A DNA stretch of 64,000 nucleotides from Paractinoplanes brasiliensis (GTDB taxonomy: Bacteria > Actinomycetota > Actinomycetes > Mycobacteriales > Micromonosporaceae). The stretch lies in the NCBI RefSeq assembly GCF_004362215.1, contig NZ_SNWR01000001.1, positions 4,632,001 to 4,696,000 of the forward strand. Direction: 5' to 3'. Below, one piece after another: positions 8,525 through 17,048 of this stretch. A model generated the notes under the pieces. That model saw only the letters and a program-made list of their open reading frames with translations, was not told the DNA's origin and did no database searches. The position numbers and the translations under genes are program-made. The number at the start of each line of letters is the position of its first letter. The stretch's first letter is position 1.

Positions 8525-9184
8525 GTGCGTCTGGTCATCGCGAAGTGCTCTGTCGACTACGTCGGGCGGCTCTCCGCCCACCTGCCCACGGCCGTGAGGC
8601 TGGTGATGGTCAAGGCCGACGGCTCGGTCTCGATCCACGCCGACGACCGGGCCTACAAGCCGCTGAACTGGATGAGCCCGCCCTGCAAACTGCAGGAGGC
8701 GCCCGGCGTGTGGAAGGTCGTCAACAAGGCCGGCGAGGAGCTGCGGATCACCCTGGAGGAGATCTTCCAGGACACCTCGTACGAGCTGGGGGTCGACCCC
8801 GGCCTGGTCAAGGACGGCGTCGAGGCCCACCTGCAGGAACTTCTGGCGGCGCACCCCGAGACGTTCGGCGAGGGCCACACCCTGGTCCGGCGCGAGTTCA
8901 TGACCGCCATCGGCCCGGTCGACCTGCTTCTGAAAGACCCCGCCGGCGGCTCGGTGGCCGTCGAGGTCAAACGCCGCGGCGAGATCGACGGGGTCGAGCA
9001 GCTCACCCGTTACCTCGAACTGATGAACCGCGACCCGCTGCTGGCGCCGGTTCAGGGCGTCTTCGCCGCACAAGAGATCAAGCCGCAGGCCCGGGTCCTC
9101 GCCACCGACCGCGGCATCCGCTGCGTCGTCGTCGACTACGACAAACTCCGAGGCATGGAACGCGACGAACTCACCCTGTTCTAG
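8525..9184 (+). CDS. nucS: Endonuclease NucS (mismatch-specific)
   Basis: 219 residues; NucS/EndoMS cuts mismatched DNA and drives non-canonical mismatch repair in actinobacteria that lack MutS/MutL. The DNA-binding Arg matches at R42 (DDRAYKPLNW). The RecB-like active site shows D133 (GPVDLLL), E147 and K149 (VAVEVKR), followed by GVEQLTRYLE. The C-terminus ends DELTLF, which fits a QLxLF-like beta-clamp-binding tail. GTG 8525 gives the standard N-terminus MRLVIAKCSVDY, so the longer open frame from 8420 is rejected. The stop overlaps the convergent DUF6297-like gene by four bases. Confidence 0.96.
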   Translation: MRLVIAKCSVDYVGRLSAHLPTAVRLVMVKADGSVSIHADDRAYKPLNWMSPPCKLQEAPGVWKVVNKAGEELRITLEEIFQDTSYELGVDPGLVKDGVEAHLQELLAAHPETFGEGHTLVRREFMTAIGPVDLLLKDPAGGSVAVEVKRRGEIDGVEQLTRYLELMNRDPLLAPVQGVFAAQEIKPQARVLATDRGIRCVVVDYDKLRGMERDELTLF

Positions 9185-10719
9185 CTCGACAGTTCCGTGC
9201 GGTCGTCGCCCGTGGTGCCGGACAGGTAGAGGTGGGCGCCGAGTGCGCCGAGTACGGCCTGGAGCAGCAGCAGGGTGGGGGTCAGGTTTCCTGAGCCGAT
9301 GGCTGTCCAGCCGGGGATGCCGAGCAGCAGCATGTCGGGGCCCATCACCGAGTTGAGCAGCGGGCCGGTTGAGAGGGTGCCCATCGGGGTGTCGAGGGGC
9401 AGCAGCTCGTTGCGGACGAAACCGACTCGGGCGCGGTGCACGGCGGCCGCCGCGCCGACCGGGGCGAGGGTCAGGCCGAGCGCCCACCACGGGCCCGAGG
9501 ACAACGGGCCCAGCAGGTCCAGGGCAGTCAGAGCAAGAGCGGCCCACAGCCCGGCCAGCACGCCGGGCACCCACAGACGCTGGCGGACGGCGTCGCGGGA
9601 GGACAGGCCGAGCAGGCGCAGCAGCACGGGGTTGCCGGCGTCGGTCTTGACGTTGCCGGTTGCGGTCAGGCCGGCGAAAAGGCAGCCGAGCAGCACCGCC
9701 GCGCCCAGCACCCAACCGGGGGCGTCGCTCAGCAACACGGGCAGCAGGGCGCCCAGGGCCAGCCACAACAGGCGGCTCCGGCGTCGCAGCGTGAGCACCA
9801 GATCCTGCGCGACCAGCACCGGCAGCCGGGGGAAGAGCCGGGTCGAGCGCAGCCGCCGACGGGCCCAGTAGCGCCGCTCGACCATGTCGGTCAGGAACGT
9901 CGGTTCCATGCCGAACGCGGTGTCGAACAGGGTTCCGGCCGTCCGGGACGCCTCGAGGATGCGGTCGTTGGGGGTCGCCGCCAGCCCCCGGATCACCAGG
10001 GCGAGCGCGATCAGCACGACCAGCGCGGCCACGCCGGTCAGGGGCAGCAGGGTCGAGACGGACAGCCACCGGTCGACCATGGCCGGTTCGTCCAACGTCG
10101 CCGCGGTGACCAGGCCGCCCAGGCCCGCCGCGACCACCAGGCCGGCCAGCCGGTCGAGCGCCCCGGCCCAGCGGCCGCCGGCCTGCGCCGCGGTCGCCAC
10201 CAGCAGCAGCACCAGCCCGACGAGCGCGCCGCCGGTGACCAGCAGCGCCACCTCGTCGCCGGCCTCGGCCCGGGGTGCGGCGTGCCCGGCGATCGCGAGC
10301 GCTCCCAGCCCGCCGATCACCACGACGAAAAGGCCGGCCAGCCGCAGCGAGGGCAGCAGCAACCGGCGCCGGCTGATCGGGGCGGTCAGCAGCCACGCGG
10401 CGGCCGGCCGGCTCAACGCGAGCGGCCCGAGCCGGCGCAGGGCCAGCAGGAGCAGCCCGTAACTGACCGCGACCAGCGACGCGGCGGCGAGCGCGGAGGT
10501 GTCCGGCGCGGACGGCCAGAAGATCGCGCCGACCTGCCGGTGGAGCATCCCGCCGATGATCGCGATGCTCAGCGCGCCGATGTACAGGCTGCTCAGCGTG
10601 GCCCCGCGCTCGCGGTGGGACGACTGGGTGCGACTGATCCACCGCCGTACGGGGGTCAGGGGAACGACGGCCGAGCGCGGCGACGACCCGGCCGGAACCT
10701 GCTGGGACGATCGCGTCAC
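9181..10719 (-). CDS. ABC exporter membrane subunit (DUF6297-like)
   Basis: 512 residues with about ten to twelve hydrophobic helices and a cytosolic segment near residues 215-270 (FDTAFGMEPTFLTDMVERRYWARRRLRSTRLFPRL). This matches the actinobacterial DUF6297 group, found beside an ABC ATPase. It starts at GTG 10719, which overlaps the TGA of the ATPase gene (10716-10718), so translation is coupled and the two very likely form one transporter. The open frame extends back to 11058, but that part is antisense-quality sequence inside the ATPase gene. The transported substrate cannot be inferred. Confidence 0.8.
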   Translation of the reverse strand: MTRSSQQVPAGSSPRSAVVPLTPVRRWISRTQSSHRERGATLSSLYIGALSIAIIGGMLHRQVGAIFWPSAPDTSALAAASLVAVSYGLLLLALRRLGPLALSRPAAAWLLTAPISRRRLLLPSLRLAGLFVVVIGGLGALAIAGHAAPRAEAGDEVALLVTGGALVGLVLLLVATAAQAGGRWAGALDRLAGLVVAAGLGGLVTAATLDEPAMVDRWLSVSTLLPLTGVAALVVLIALALVIRGLAATPNDRILEASRTAGTLFDTAFGMEPTFLTDMVERRYWARRRLRSTRLFPRLPVLVAQDLVLTLRRRSRLLWLALGALLPVLLSDAPGWVLGAAVLLGCLFAGLTATGNVKTDAGNPVLLRLLGLSSRDAVRQRLWVPGVLAGLWAALALTALDLLGPLSSGPWWALGLTLAPVGAAAAVHRARVGFVRNELLPLDTPMGTLSTGPLLNSVMGPDMLLLGIPGWTAIGSGNLTPTLLLLQAVLGALGAHLYLSGTTGDDRTELSS

Positions 10720-11363
10720 GGCGTGACCGCGCTCAGGGACTCCATTGTCGTGACGGCCGCCCCCGACGCGAGCGCGAAGGCGTCGTCGTGACTCGCCATC
10801 AGCAGCGAACCGCCGCCCGCGACGTAGTCGGAGAGCAGGCCCGCCACGTCGGCCCGGCCCTCGCGGTCGAGACGCTGCTCGGGCTCGTCGAGGATCAGCA
10901 GCGAGCTCGGCCGCAGCAACGCGATGGCCAGCACGAGCCGCTGCTTCTGGCCCGAGGACAGTTGCGGCGGGATCGCGTCGGCGTGCCCGCCCAGCCCGAA
11001 CCGTTCCAGCGCCTCGTCGACGCCGGCCTCCTCCGGGTCCTGCCCGTGCGCGCGGCACACCAGTTCGGCGTGCTCGCGGGCGGTGAGCCCCGGATACCAG
11101 GTCGGCGGTTCGACAGTGGTCACCACGGCCCGCCAGAACTCAGGTGTGGCGCCCGGGTCGCCGCCGAAGACCCGGATCGTGCCCTCGTCGGGCTGCTGCA
11201 GACCGCTCACGCAGCGCAGCAGGGTCGACTTGCCGATGCCGTTCTCGCCGGTGACGCAGACGCCCCCGCCGGCCGGCACGGTCAGCGAGACGCCGATGAG
11301 CACCGGGGCCGAGCCGTAACCGACATGCAGGCCGTCCACCTCGACAGCGGGATGATCCACCAC
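10716..11363 (-). CDS. ABC transporter ATP-binding protein
   Basis: 215 residues, a compact nucleotide-binding subunit. Walker A GENGIGKST, Q-loop region VTTVEPPTWYPG, signature LSSGQKQR, Walker B SLLILDEPEQRLD and H-loop LLMASHDD are all present. The short length and the MLSGLQQPDEGTI-like region (here VSGLQQPDEGTI) fit CcmA/drug-exporter-like ATPases. It starts at tandem GTG codons (11363/11360) and is followed with a four-base overlap by the membrane subunit. No regulator is adjacent. Confidence 0.92.
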   Translation of the reverse strand: MVDHPAVEVDGLHVGYGSAPVLIGVSLTVPAGGGVCVTGENGIGKSTLLRCVSGLQQPDEGTIRVFGGDPGATPEFWRAVVTTVEPPTWYPGLTAREHAELVCRAHGQDPEEAGVDEALERFGLGGHADAIPPQLSSGQKQRLVLAIALLRPSSLLILDEPEQRLDREGRADVAGLLSDYVAGGGSLLMASHDDAFALASGAAVTTMESLSAVTP

Positions 11364-11384
11364 CCGACGGACGGTAGCAGTCGG

Positions 11385-12875
11385 CTACTTCCGGCCGTAC
11401 AGGATGCGCAGGGTCTTGATGATGTTGGCGATGTTGGCGGGGGTCCGCTCGAAGGTCATCGCGGGCAGGACGGACGGGCCACGGCGTACGGTGATCGACT
11501 TCGAGCGGGCGAACTCGCGCAGCCCGTCCTCGCCGTGGATGCGCCCGTAACCGGACTCGCCGACACCGCCGAACGGCAAGTTGCCCATCCCGACGAAGCT
11601 GAGCGTGGAATTCACCGCGACCATTCCGGAGCGCAGCCGGCGGGCGATGCGCACCGCGTTCTTCTTGCCGAAAACAGCACCCCCCAGCCCGTACGGGGTG
11701 TCGTTGGCTTTCTCGATGGCCTCGTTCGCGTCGGCCACCTTCGTGATCGTCAACGTGGGACCGAAGGTCTCGTCGCGCATCTCGCTCGAGTCGGCCGGCA
11801 CGTCGACGAGGACGGTGGGGGACACGTACGGGGGTTGGACCGCATCGGCCCCGCCCAGCACCGCCTTTCCACCCTTGGCCAGGGCGTCGTCGATGTGCTC
11901 GCGGATGACGTCGATCTGCCGGGGCATCGTGATCGGGCCGATCTCTTCCCCCGTACGCAGCTTGCCCGCCTTCTCGGTGACCGCGTTCACGAAGGCGTCG
12001 TAGATCGGGGCGACCGCGTACACCCGTTCGATGCCGATGCAGGTCTGCCCGGCGTTGGTCATGGCGCCCCACACCGCCGCCTCGGCCGCGGCCTGGATGT
12101 CAGCGTCCGCGTCCACGATCAGCGCGTCCTTGCCGCCGGCCTCGATGACAGCCGGCACGAGGTTTTCCGCGCACGCCGCCAGCACCTTCTTGGCCGTGGC
12201 GGTCGAGCCGGTGAAGGAGATCTTGCCCACGCCCGAGCGGCACAGCGCGGCCCCCACGTCGCCCAGGCCGTGCACCGCCTGCAGCACCGGCTGCTCGGGC
12301 ACCACCTCGGCGAACGTGTCGACGAGCCACTGGCCGATGATCGGGGTGTACTCGCTGGGCTTGAGGACCACGGCGTTGCCCGCGGCCAGGGCCCCGCTGA
12401 TCGGCCCGACCGGCGTGAGGATGGGGTAGTTCCACGGGCCGATCACACCGACCACCCCGTACGGCTGGTATTCGACGTGACCGGTGTGCTCGGCCACCAG
12501 CAGCCGGGTGCGTGTGCGCCGCGGCCCCAGCACCCGCTTGGCGTTGCGGGCGGCCCAGTCGAGGTGCTCGACGGCCCCGGTGGTCTCGACGACCGCGTCC
12601 CCGTGCGGCTTGCCGGTCTCGAGGGTGGTCAGCTCGGCCAGCTCCTCGATGCGCCGCACGATCAGCGAGCGCCAGCGCAGCAACCGCTCGCGCCGGCCGT
12701 CGTAGCCGAGCGACTGCCACCAGCGGGCGGCCTCCGCGGCGCGGCGGACGGTCTCGGTCACGGCCTCGGTGTCGGCGACCGGCACGCGGCCGGCCTCCGC
12801 GCCGGACGCGGGGTTCGTGGAGATCAGTACGCCGTCCTCGACGACCGGGGTGCCGGGCACACGGGTAGCGGTCAT
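11385..12875 (-). CDS. Aldehyde dehydrogenase (succinate-semialdehyde type)
   Basis: About 496 residues, a full-length NAD(P)-dependent aldehyde dehydrogenase. The oxyanion-site Asn lies in GVIGPWNYPILTPVG, the general-base Glu in AVIEAGGKDALIV (the family usually has ELGGK), and the catalytic Cys in NAGQTCIGIERVY. The C-terminal NLPFGGVGESGYGRIHG is typical. Similarity in layout to mycobacterial GabD2 suggests succinic semialdehyde or a related aldehyde, but substrate is not fixed by sequence. ATG 12875 (MTATRVPGTPVVEDG) is chosen over ATG 12896; neither has a strong ribosome binding site. It lies 22 bases before the ABC ATPase on the same strand. Confidence 0.88.
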   Translation of the reverse strand: MTATRVPGTPVVEDGVLISTNPASGAEAGRVPVADTEAVTETVRRAAEAARWWQSLGYDGRRERLLRWRSLIVRRIEELAELTTLETGKPHGDAVVETTGAVEHLDWAARNAKRVLGPRRTRTRLLVAEHTGHVEYQPYGVVGVIGPWNYPILTPVGPISGALAAGNAVVLKPSEYTPIIGQWLVDTFAEVVPEQPVLQAVHGLGDVGAALCRSGVGKISFTGSTATAKKVLAACAENLVPAVIEAGGKDALIVDADADIQAAAEAAVWGAMTNAGQTCIGIERVYAVAPIYDAFVNAVTEKAGKLRTGEEIGPITMPRQIDVIREHIDDALAKGGKAVLGGADAVQPPYVSPTVLVDVPADSSEMRDETFGPTLTITKVADANEAIEKANDTPYGLGGAVFGKKNAVRIARRLRSGMVAVNSTLSFVGMGNLPFGGVGESGYGRIHGEDGLREFARSKSITVRRGPSVLPAMTFERTPANIANIIKTLRILYGRK

Positions 12876-12984
12876 GAACGCGAGTCTAGTTCGCATGTTA
12901 CCGACGAGTCACCCATTGATTTCGCCGTGCGCCCGCGGCGGCTCTGCCGCGTCCGTGATCGGCCTCACCCGTACGCTGGTAAAG

Positions 12985-13326
12985 GTGAGCCCCCGCCGTA
13001 ACCATCCCCGCCGTCGTGAGGCCGGGGTGACGCCGCCGCCGGAGCTGACCGACGAGCGGGTCCGCAAGGGCATCGAGGGCGTCCAGCAGTGGCGCGACGG
13101 CGAGTGGATGGTGCGGTCGATCTTCGGCGGGGCGGCCGCGAAGACGTACCGGTGCCCGGGTTGCCTGCAGGAGATCCGTCCCGGCGTCGCCCATGTGGTG
13201 GCGTGGCCGGTCGACGGCAGCGGCGACCTGACCGACCGCCGGCACTGGCACACCGGCTGCTGGAAGGCTCGTGACCGGCGCGGGCCGAACGTCGAGCGCT
13301 CGCGCAACGCGCCGCGCTACGGATAG
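12985..13326 (+). CDS. Small Cys/His protein, likely zinc-binding
   Basis: 113 residues starting at GTG 12985 (MSPRRNHPRRREAG). It has a basic N-terminus and a core containing CPGCLQEIRPGVAHVV followed by RRHWHTGCW, a CxxC...H...HxxC arrangement that could bind one zinc. Similar actinobacterial proteins are sometimes labelled 'ATP/GTP-binding protein', but no P-loop is visible here, so I would not use that label. It is 13 bases upstream of the alpha/beta hydrolase and probably cotranscribed. Function unknown. Confidence 0.7.
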   Translation: MSPRRNHPRRREAGVTPPPELTDERVRKGIEGVQQWRDGEWMVRSIFGGAAAKTYRCPGCLQEIRPGVAHVVAWPVDGSGDLTDRRHWHTGCWKARDRRGPNVERSRNAPRYG

Positions 13327-13339
13327 AGGAACCTGACAG

Positions 13340-14146
13340 ATGAGCGCACCCATCCGAGCCAACTCGATCCTGCCCGCCCACCGGGAGGACATCGAGTTGC
13401 ACACCGCCGACGGCCTCACCCTCGTCGGCGAGCTGGCCCGCCCGCTCGACAGCGACCCGGTCGGCACGCTGGTCTGCCTGCACCCGCTGCCCACGCACGG
13501 CGGGATGATGGACAGCCACGTCTTCCGAAAGGCGGCCTGGCGGCTCCCGGCGCTGGCGGGAATAGCGGTGCTGCGCTTCAACACCCGCGGCACGTCCAGC
13601 GTCCGCGGCGCCAGCGAGGGCACGTTCTCGGCCGGGGTGGACGAGAAGTACGACGTGGCCGCCGCGATCGAGTACGCCGAGTTCGCCGACCTGCCCAACA
13701 TCTGGTTGCTGGGCTGGTCGTTCGGCACCGACCTGACGCTCATGCACGGGCTCGACCCCGCCGTTGCGGGCGCGATCCTGCTCTCGCCGCCGTTGCGCTT
13801 CTCGCAGGCCGAGCACCTGAAGGAGTGGGCCGCCGACGGCAAGCCGCTGACCGCGATCGTGCCCGAGTTCGACGACTACCTGCGCCCGGCCCAGGCGGCC
13901 GAGCGGTTCGCGGCCGTGCCGCACGCCGAGGTGCTGCCGGTGCCCGGGGGCAAGCACCTGTGGGTCGGCGACGCCGAGAAGGTGCTCGACGAGGTGGTCA
14001 AGCGGGTCGCGCCGGGGGTCGAGGTGCCGCTGCCGCGTACCTGGGACGGTCCGATGGAGACGGGCGACATGAACGCTTACGCGGACCGGACCACCTCCGC
14101 CTTCCGCGAGGTGCCGATGCCTACCGCGCCTCCTGGCTCGGAATGA
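13340..14146 (+). CDS. Alpha/beta hydrolase
   Basis: 268 residues. The nucleophile elbow is GWSFG (GxSxG), the oxyanion region HPLPTHGG lies early, a probable catalytic Asp is in the VPEFDDYL region and the His in PGGKHLWVGD. This looks like the serine hydrolase/CocE-like short family (COG2945-like) with no lid domain. RBS GAGGAA sits eight bases before ATG 13340. The 3' end overlaps the convergent AI-2E permease gene by 26 bases. The substrate is unknown; a cytosolic esterase or peptidase is likely, as there is no signal peptide. Confidence 0.85.
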   Translation: MSAPIRANSILPAHREDIELHTADGLTLVGELARPLDSDPVGTLVCLHPLPTHGGMMDSHVFRKAAWRLPALAGIAVLRFNTRGTSSVRGASEGTFSAGVDEKYDVAAAIEYAEFADLPNIWLLGWSFGTDLTLMHGLDPAVAGAILLSPPLRFSQAEHLKEWAADGKPLTAIVPEFDDYLRPAQAAERFAAVPHAEVLPVPGGKHLWVGDAEKVLDEVVKRVAPGVEVPLPRTWDGPMETGDMNAYADRTTSAFREVPMPTAPPGSE

Positions 14147-15245
14147 CCACCTCGCGCATGATCAGCTGGATGGCGGCCACCATCGGGATCGCCACCAGCG
14201 CGCCCACCACGCCGAACAGCGCCACCCCGAGCAGGGCCGCGACCACGGCGGCGACGTCGCTGACCTTCACCGAGCGGCGCATCACGTTCGGATAGATCAG
14301 GTAGTTCTCGATCTGCTGATAGATCACGAAGAAGACGACGCAGACGATGCCGTCGGAGAGCGACGAGGCGAACCCGACCAGGCTCACGACGATCGCGCCG
14401 AGGGTGGCGCCGATCTGCGGGATCAGGTCGGTGACCGCCACCACCACGGCCAGGGCGAACGGGTAGGCCAGCCCCAGGATCACGGCCAGGAACCAGGTGC
14501 TCGCGCCGGCCAGCACCGCGATCGAGATCGCGCCGACCATGTACGCGCCGACCTTGGTCAGGATCTCGTCGGTCAGCAGCCGCACGCGAACCCGCCGCGA
14601 CGCCGGCACGAGCGAGTAGCCCGTCTCGCGGATGCGGTCGAACGAGGCCATGAAGTAGATCGTCAGGACCAGCACGGCCAGCAGGTTGAAGACCGTGCCC
14701 GCCAGCATGCGGCCCACCCCGACCACGCCGCCGACCGCGTTGCCGACCGTGCCCGCGTTGAGCGCGTTGCTCACCCGGTTGAGGATGTCGTAGCGCTGGA
14801 CCAGCTCGTTGATCGTCTCGTTGCGCTGCAGGCTGCGGATGTATTCGGGGACGTTCTCGATCAGCTGGGTGGTCTGGCTGATCAGCGGCGGGATCAGCGC
14901 CACGATGCCACCCGCGATCAGCGCGACCAGGGAGAGCGCCACGATCGCCACCGCTGTCCCGCGGGGGACGCCCCAGCTGCGCAGCCGGACGACCGCCGGG
15001 TTGAGCCCGATGGCCAGGAACAGCGCGATGAAGATCAGGACGAGGATGCCCGCCGCGTTGCGCAGACCCAGAAAGATCCCGTACGCGAGCAGCAGGCCCA
15101 GCCCGCCCAGCAGGCCCGTCATGAACGGGGCGCGCCGGTTGAGCGGTGAGCCGGGCCGGCCGAAACGACCCGCGTAGGGCTCCTTGACCACCGGTTCCAG
15201 GGGCTCGTCGTCGGGCGGAGTCGTCTCGTCGTCGTCGGTGGCCAC
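14121..15245 (-). CDS. AI-2E family transporter (permease)
   Basis: 374 residues in the AI-2E (PerM/UPF0118) family: paired helices near residues 45-90, a long soluble loop (about 130-190; QTTQLIENVPEYIRSLQ), then helices including VLVLTIYFMASFDRIRE and the conserved DLIPQIGATLGAIVVSLVGF and QQIENYLIYPNVMRRSVKVS segments. Members export small molecules or ions; true AI-2 transport is shown for few. A GGAGGT site (15251-15256) lies five bases before GTG 15245, deciding the start over 15260. Confidence 0.88.
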   Translation of the reverse strand: MATDDDETTPPDDEPLEPVVKEPYAGRFGRPGSPLNRRAPFMTGLLGGLGLLLAYGIFLGLRNAAGILVLIFIALFLAIGLNPAVVRLRSWGVPRGTAVAIVALSLVALIAGGIVALIPPLISQTTQLIENVPEYIRSLQRNETINELVQRYDILNRVSNALNAGTVGNAVGGVVGVGRMLAGTVFNLLAVLVLTIYFMASFDRIRETGYSLVPASRRVRVRLLTDEILTKVGAYMVGAISIAVLAGASTWFLAVILGLAYPFALAVVVAVTDLIPQIGATLGAIVVSLVGFASSLSDGIVCVVFFVIYQQIENYLIYPNVMRRSVKVSDVAAVVAALLGVALFGVVGALVAIPMVAAIQLIMREVVIPSQEAR

Positions 15246-15346
15246 CCGGAACCTCCACACTGGTGGGTGCGCCGGTGTTGCTCGCGCCGGCCTTCGCAGT
15301 TCTCGGCGGCGACGTTATCGCTGTGCGGCCGGAGCCGCCACCCGCA

Positions 15347-16792
15347 TTACTCGGCGTCCGCCCCGACCCGTGACGACGGCGGCACGGTGACCTTCGCCGA
15401 GGCGCTGACCTTGCCGGAGCCGGCCGCGTGCTGCCCGGCCGGCGTGTCACCGGTCTTGTCGGCGGCGCGATTCTCAGTGGCTCGCTTTTCGGCGGAGTGG
15501 GCGCCGATCGGGCCGTCGGCCTTGTCGTCCTCGGCCGTTTCCTCGTCGGCCGGCGAGCTGGCAGCGGCGAGCACGGCCGCGGCGGCCAGCTCGGCCACCC
15601 GCTTCGCCTCCTTTTGCACCTGGCGGCGAACGTCGGCAGCGTGCCGCTCGGCGGCCTCGCCGGCCCGCCTGGCCTCGACGAGCCGGGCCTTCTCGGCCTC
15701 GAGCTCGGTGCGGACCTCGGCCAGCCGCTTGTGCACCTGCTCCGCCTCCGCCGAACCGGCCCGGGCGCTTTCCTGGGCCGTGGCCAGCTCGCGCTCGGCC
15801 TCGGCGACCTTGGCCCGGGCTGCCTCGAGCTCGCGGCCGGCCTCGGCGATCTTTTCCTGCTGGGCGGCGATCTCGTTACGGACCGCGGTGGCCTGCTCGT
15901 CGGAGCGGCGCAACACCTCTTCGGCGTACTTGTCGGCCTCGCTGCGCAAGTCGGCGCACTGCTTCTCGACGCTCGAGCGGATCTGGGCCAGCTCCTGGGT
16001 GAGCGCCTCACGCTTCTGGGTCAGTTCCCGATCGAGGGCGGCGCGCTGCTCGGCCGCCTCGCGTTCGGCGGCGGTGCGCTGGGCGGTGATGTCCTGCTGG
16101 GTCTTTTCCCGCAGCGCCTTGATCTCTTGCTCGGCCTGCATGCGGGTGGACCGGGCGTAACCGTCGGCCTCGGCGCGGGTGCGCTGGGCGGCCTGCGCCG
16201 CCTGGTCGGTGTGCTGCTGGGCCTCGGCGCGGGCCCGGGTCAGCACGTTCTCGGCCTCGGTGCGCATCTGCTCGGCCGACTGACGGGCCGCGGCCAGGGA
16301 TTTTTCGGAGGCGGCGCGTTTGGCCGCGTCGGCTCGCTCCTCCTCGGCGCGGCGGGCGGCCAGGGCGATCTCGAAGTCGCGGATGCCGTTGTGCGCGTGC
16401 GCCTCGGCCTCGGCCCGCACCCGCTCGGCCTCGGCCAGGCGGGCCGCGATGTCGTCGGTGGCCGACGCCTTGATCGCCTCGGCCTGTTCCTCGGCCAGCG
16501 TGAGGATCTGCTCGACGCGCGGGCCCAGGTGGCGGAAGGAGATCTCGGGGCCGATGCCGGTCTGCTTGCGGGTCTGCACGATCTCTTGCTGCAGGCGCTC
16601 GATCTGCGCGTTCATCGCCTGCATCTGCGTGTAGGCCTGCTCGCGCTCGGCCGCCAGCGCGGCGATCTCGTTCTCGGCGCGGGCGACGTACCGCTCGACC
16701 TGCTTCTTCTCATAACCCCGCAGGGCGATGTCGAAGCTGGGTTCCGTAGCCGCGTCTCCGCCGAGACCAAGAATTTCACCGCCGTGAGACAT
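15347..16792 (-). CDS. Coiled-coil protein, DivIVA/Scy/FilP-like (paralog A)
   Basis: 481 residues. A short DivIVA-like N-terminal motif, FDIALRGYEKKQVERYV, is followed by almost continuous Ala/Glu/Arg coiled coil from about residue 35 to 405. An acidic, Ser/Ala-rich disordered tail comes last. GAGG lies nine bases before ATG 16792. It shares the phrase RVEQILxLAEEQA with the next gene upstream. In streptomycetes, proteins of this design (Scy, FilP, often misannotated cellulose-binding) build cytoskeletal assemblies at growing tips with DivIVA; a polar-growth or sporulation scaffold role here is inference. No cellulose-binding domain is visible. Confidence 0.82.
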   Translation of the reverse strand: MSHGGEILGLGGDAATEPSFDIALRGYEKKQVERYVARAENEIAALAAEREQAYTQMQAMNAQIERLQQEIVQTRKQTGIGPEISFRHLGPRVEQILTLAEEQAEAIKASATDDIAARLAEAERVRAEAEAHAHNGIRDFEIALAARRAEEERADAAKRAASEKSLAAARQSAEQMRTEAENVLTRARAEAQQHTDQAAQAAQRTRAEADGYARSTRMQAEQEIKALREKTQQDITAQRTAAEREAAEQRAALDRELTQKREALTQELAQIRSSVEKQCADLRSEADKYAEEVLRRSDEQATAVRNEIAAQQEKIAEAGRELEAARAKVAEAERELATAQESARAGSAEAEQVHKRLAEVRTELEAEKARLVEARRAGEAAERHAADVRRQVQKEAKRVAELAAAAVLAAASSPADEETAEDDKADGPIGAHSAEKRATENRAADKTGDTPAGQHAAGSGKVSASAKVTVPPSSRVGADAE

Positions 16793-17048
16793 GCTTCCCA
16801 TCCTCACATACGCAACGTCCGGCCTCGGGGGGATACACACCGTCCCGGGCGGAGTATGCGTCTAGTTGTGATTTGTCTGACCCGGCCTGCGACCTTCGGA
16901 AGAAGCAAGGCTACGCGCGAAACGATTGAGGCCGCACCGGAGAAACTCCGATACGGCCCGCATCGATGGTGTTCAAGCCGACCGGGCGACTCATACGGTC
17001 GCGCACCGCGAGGGTGCTCGCAACCGCAGGAGTGCCGGCCGGGTGAGA

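Noticed and set aside
6729..8597. 622-codon open frame on the plus strand
   Set aside because: Gln/Arg/His-rich antisense translation spanning three gene boundaries.
9436..13001. Long plus-strand frames opposite the ABC and aldehyde dehydrogenase genes
   Set aside because: Shadow frames; the opposite strand encodes recognised families.
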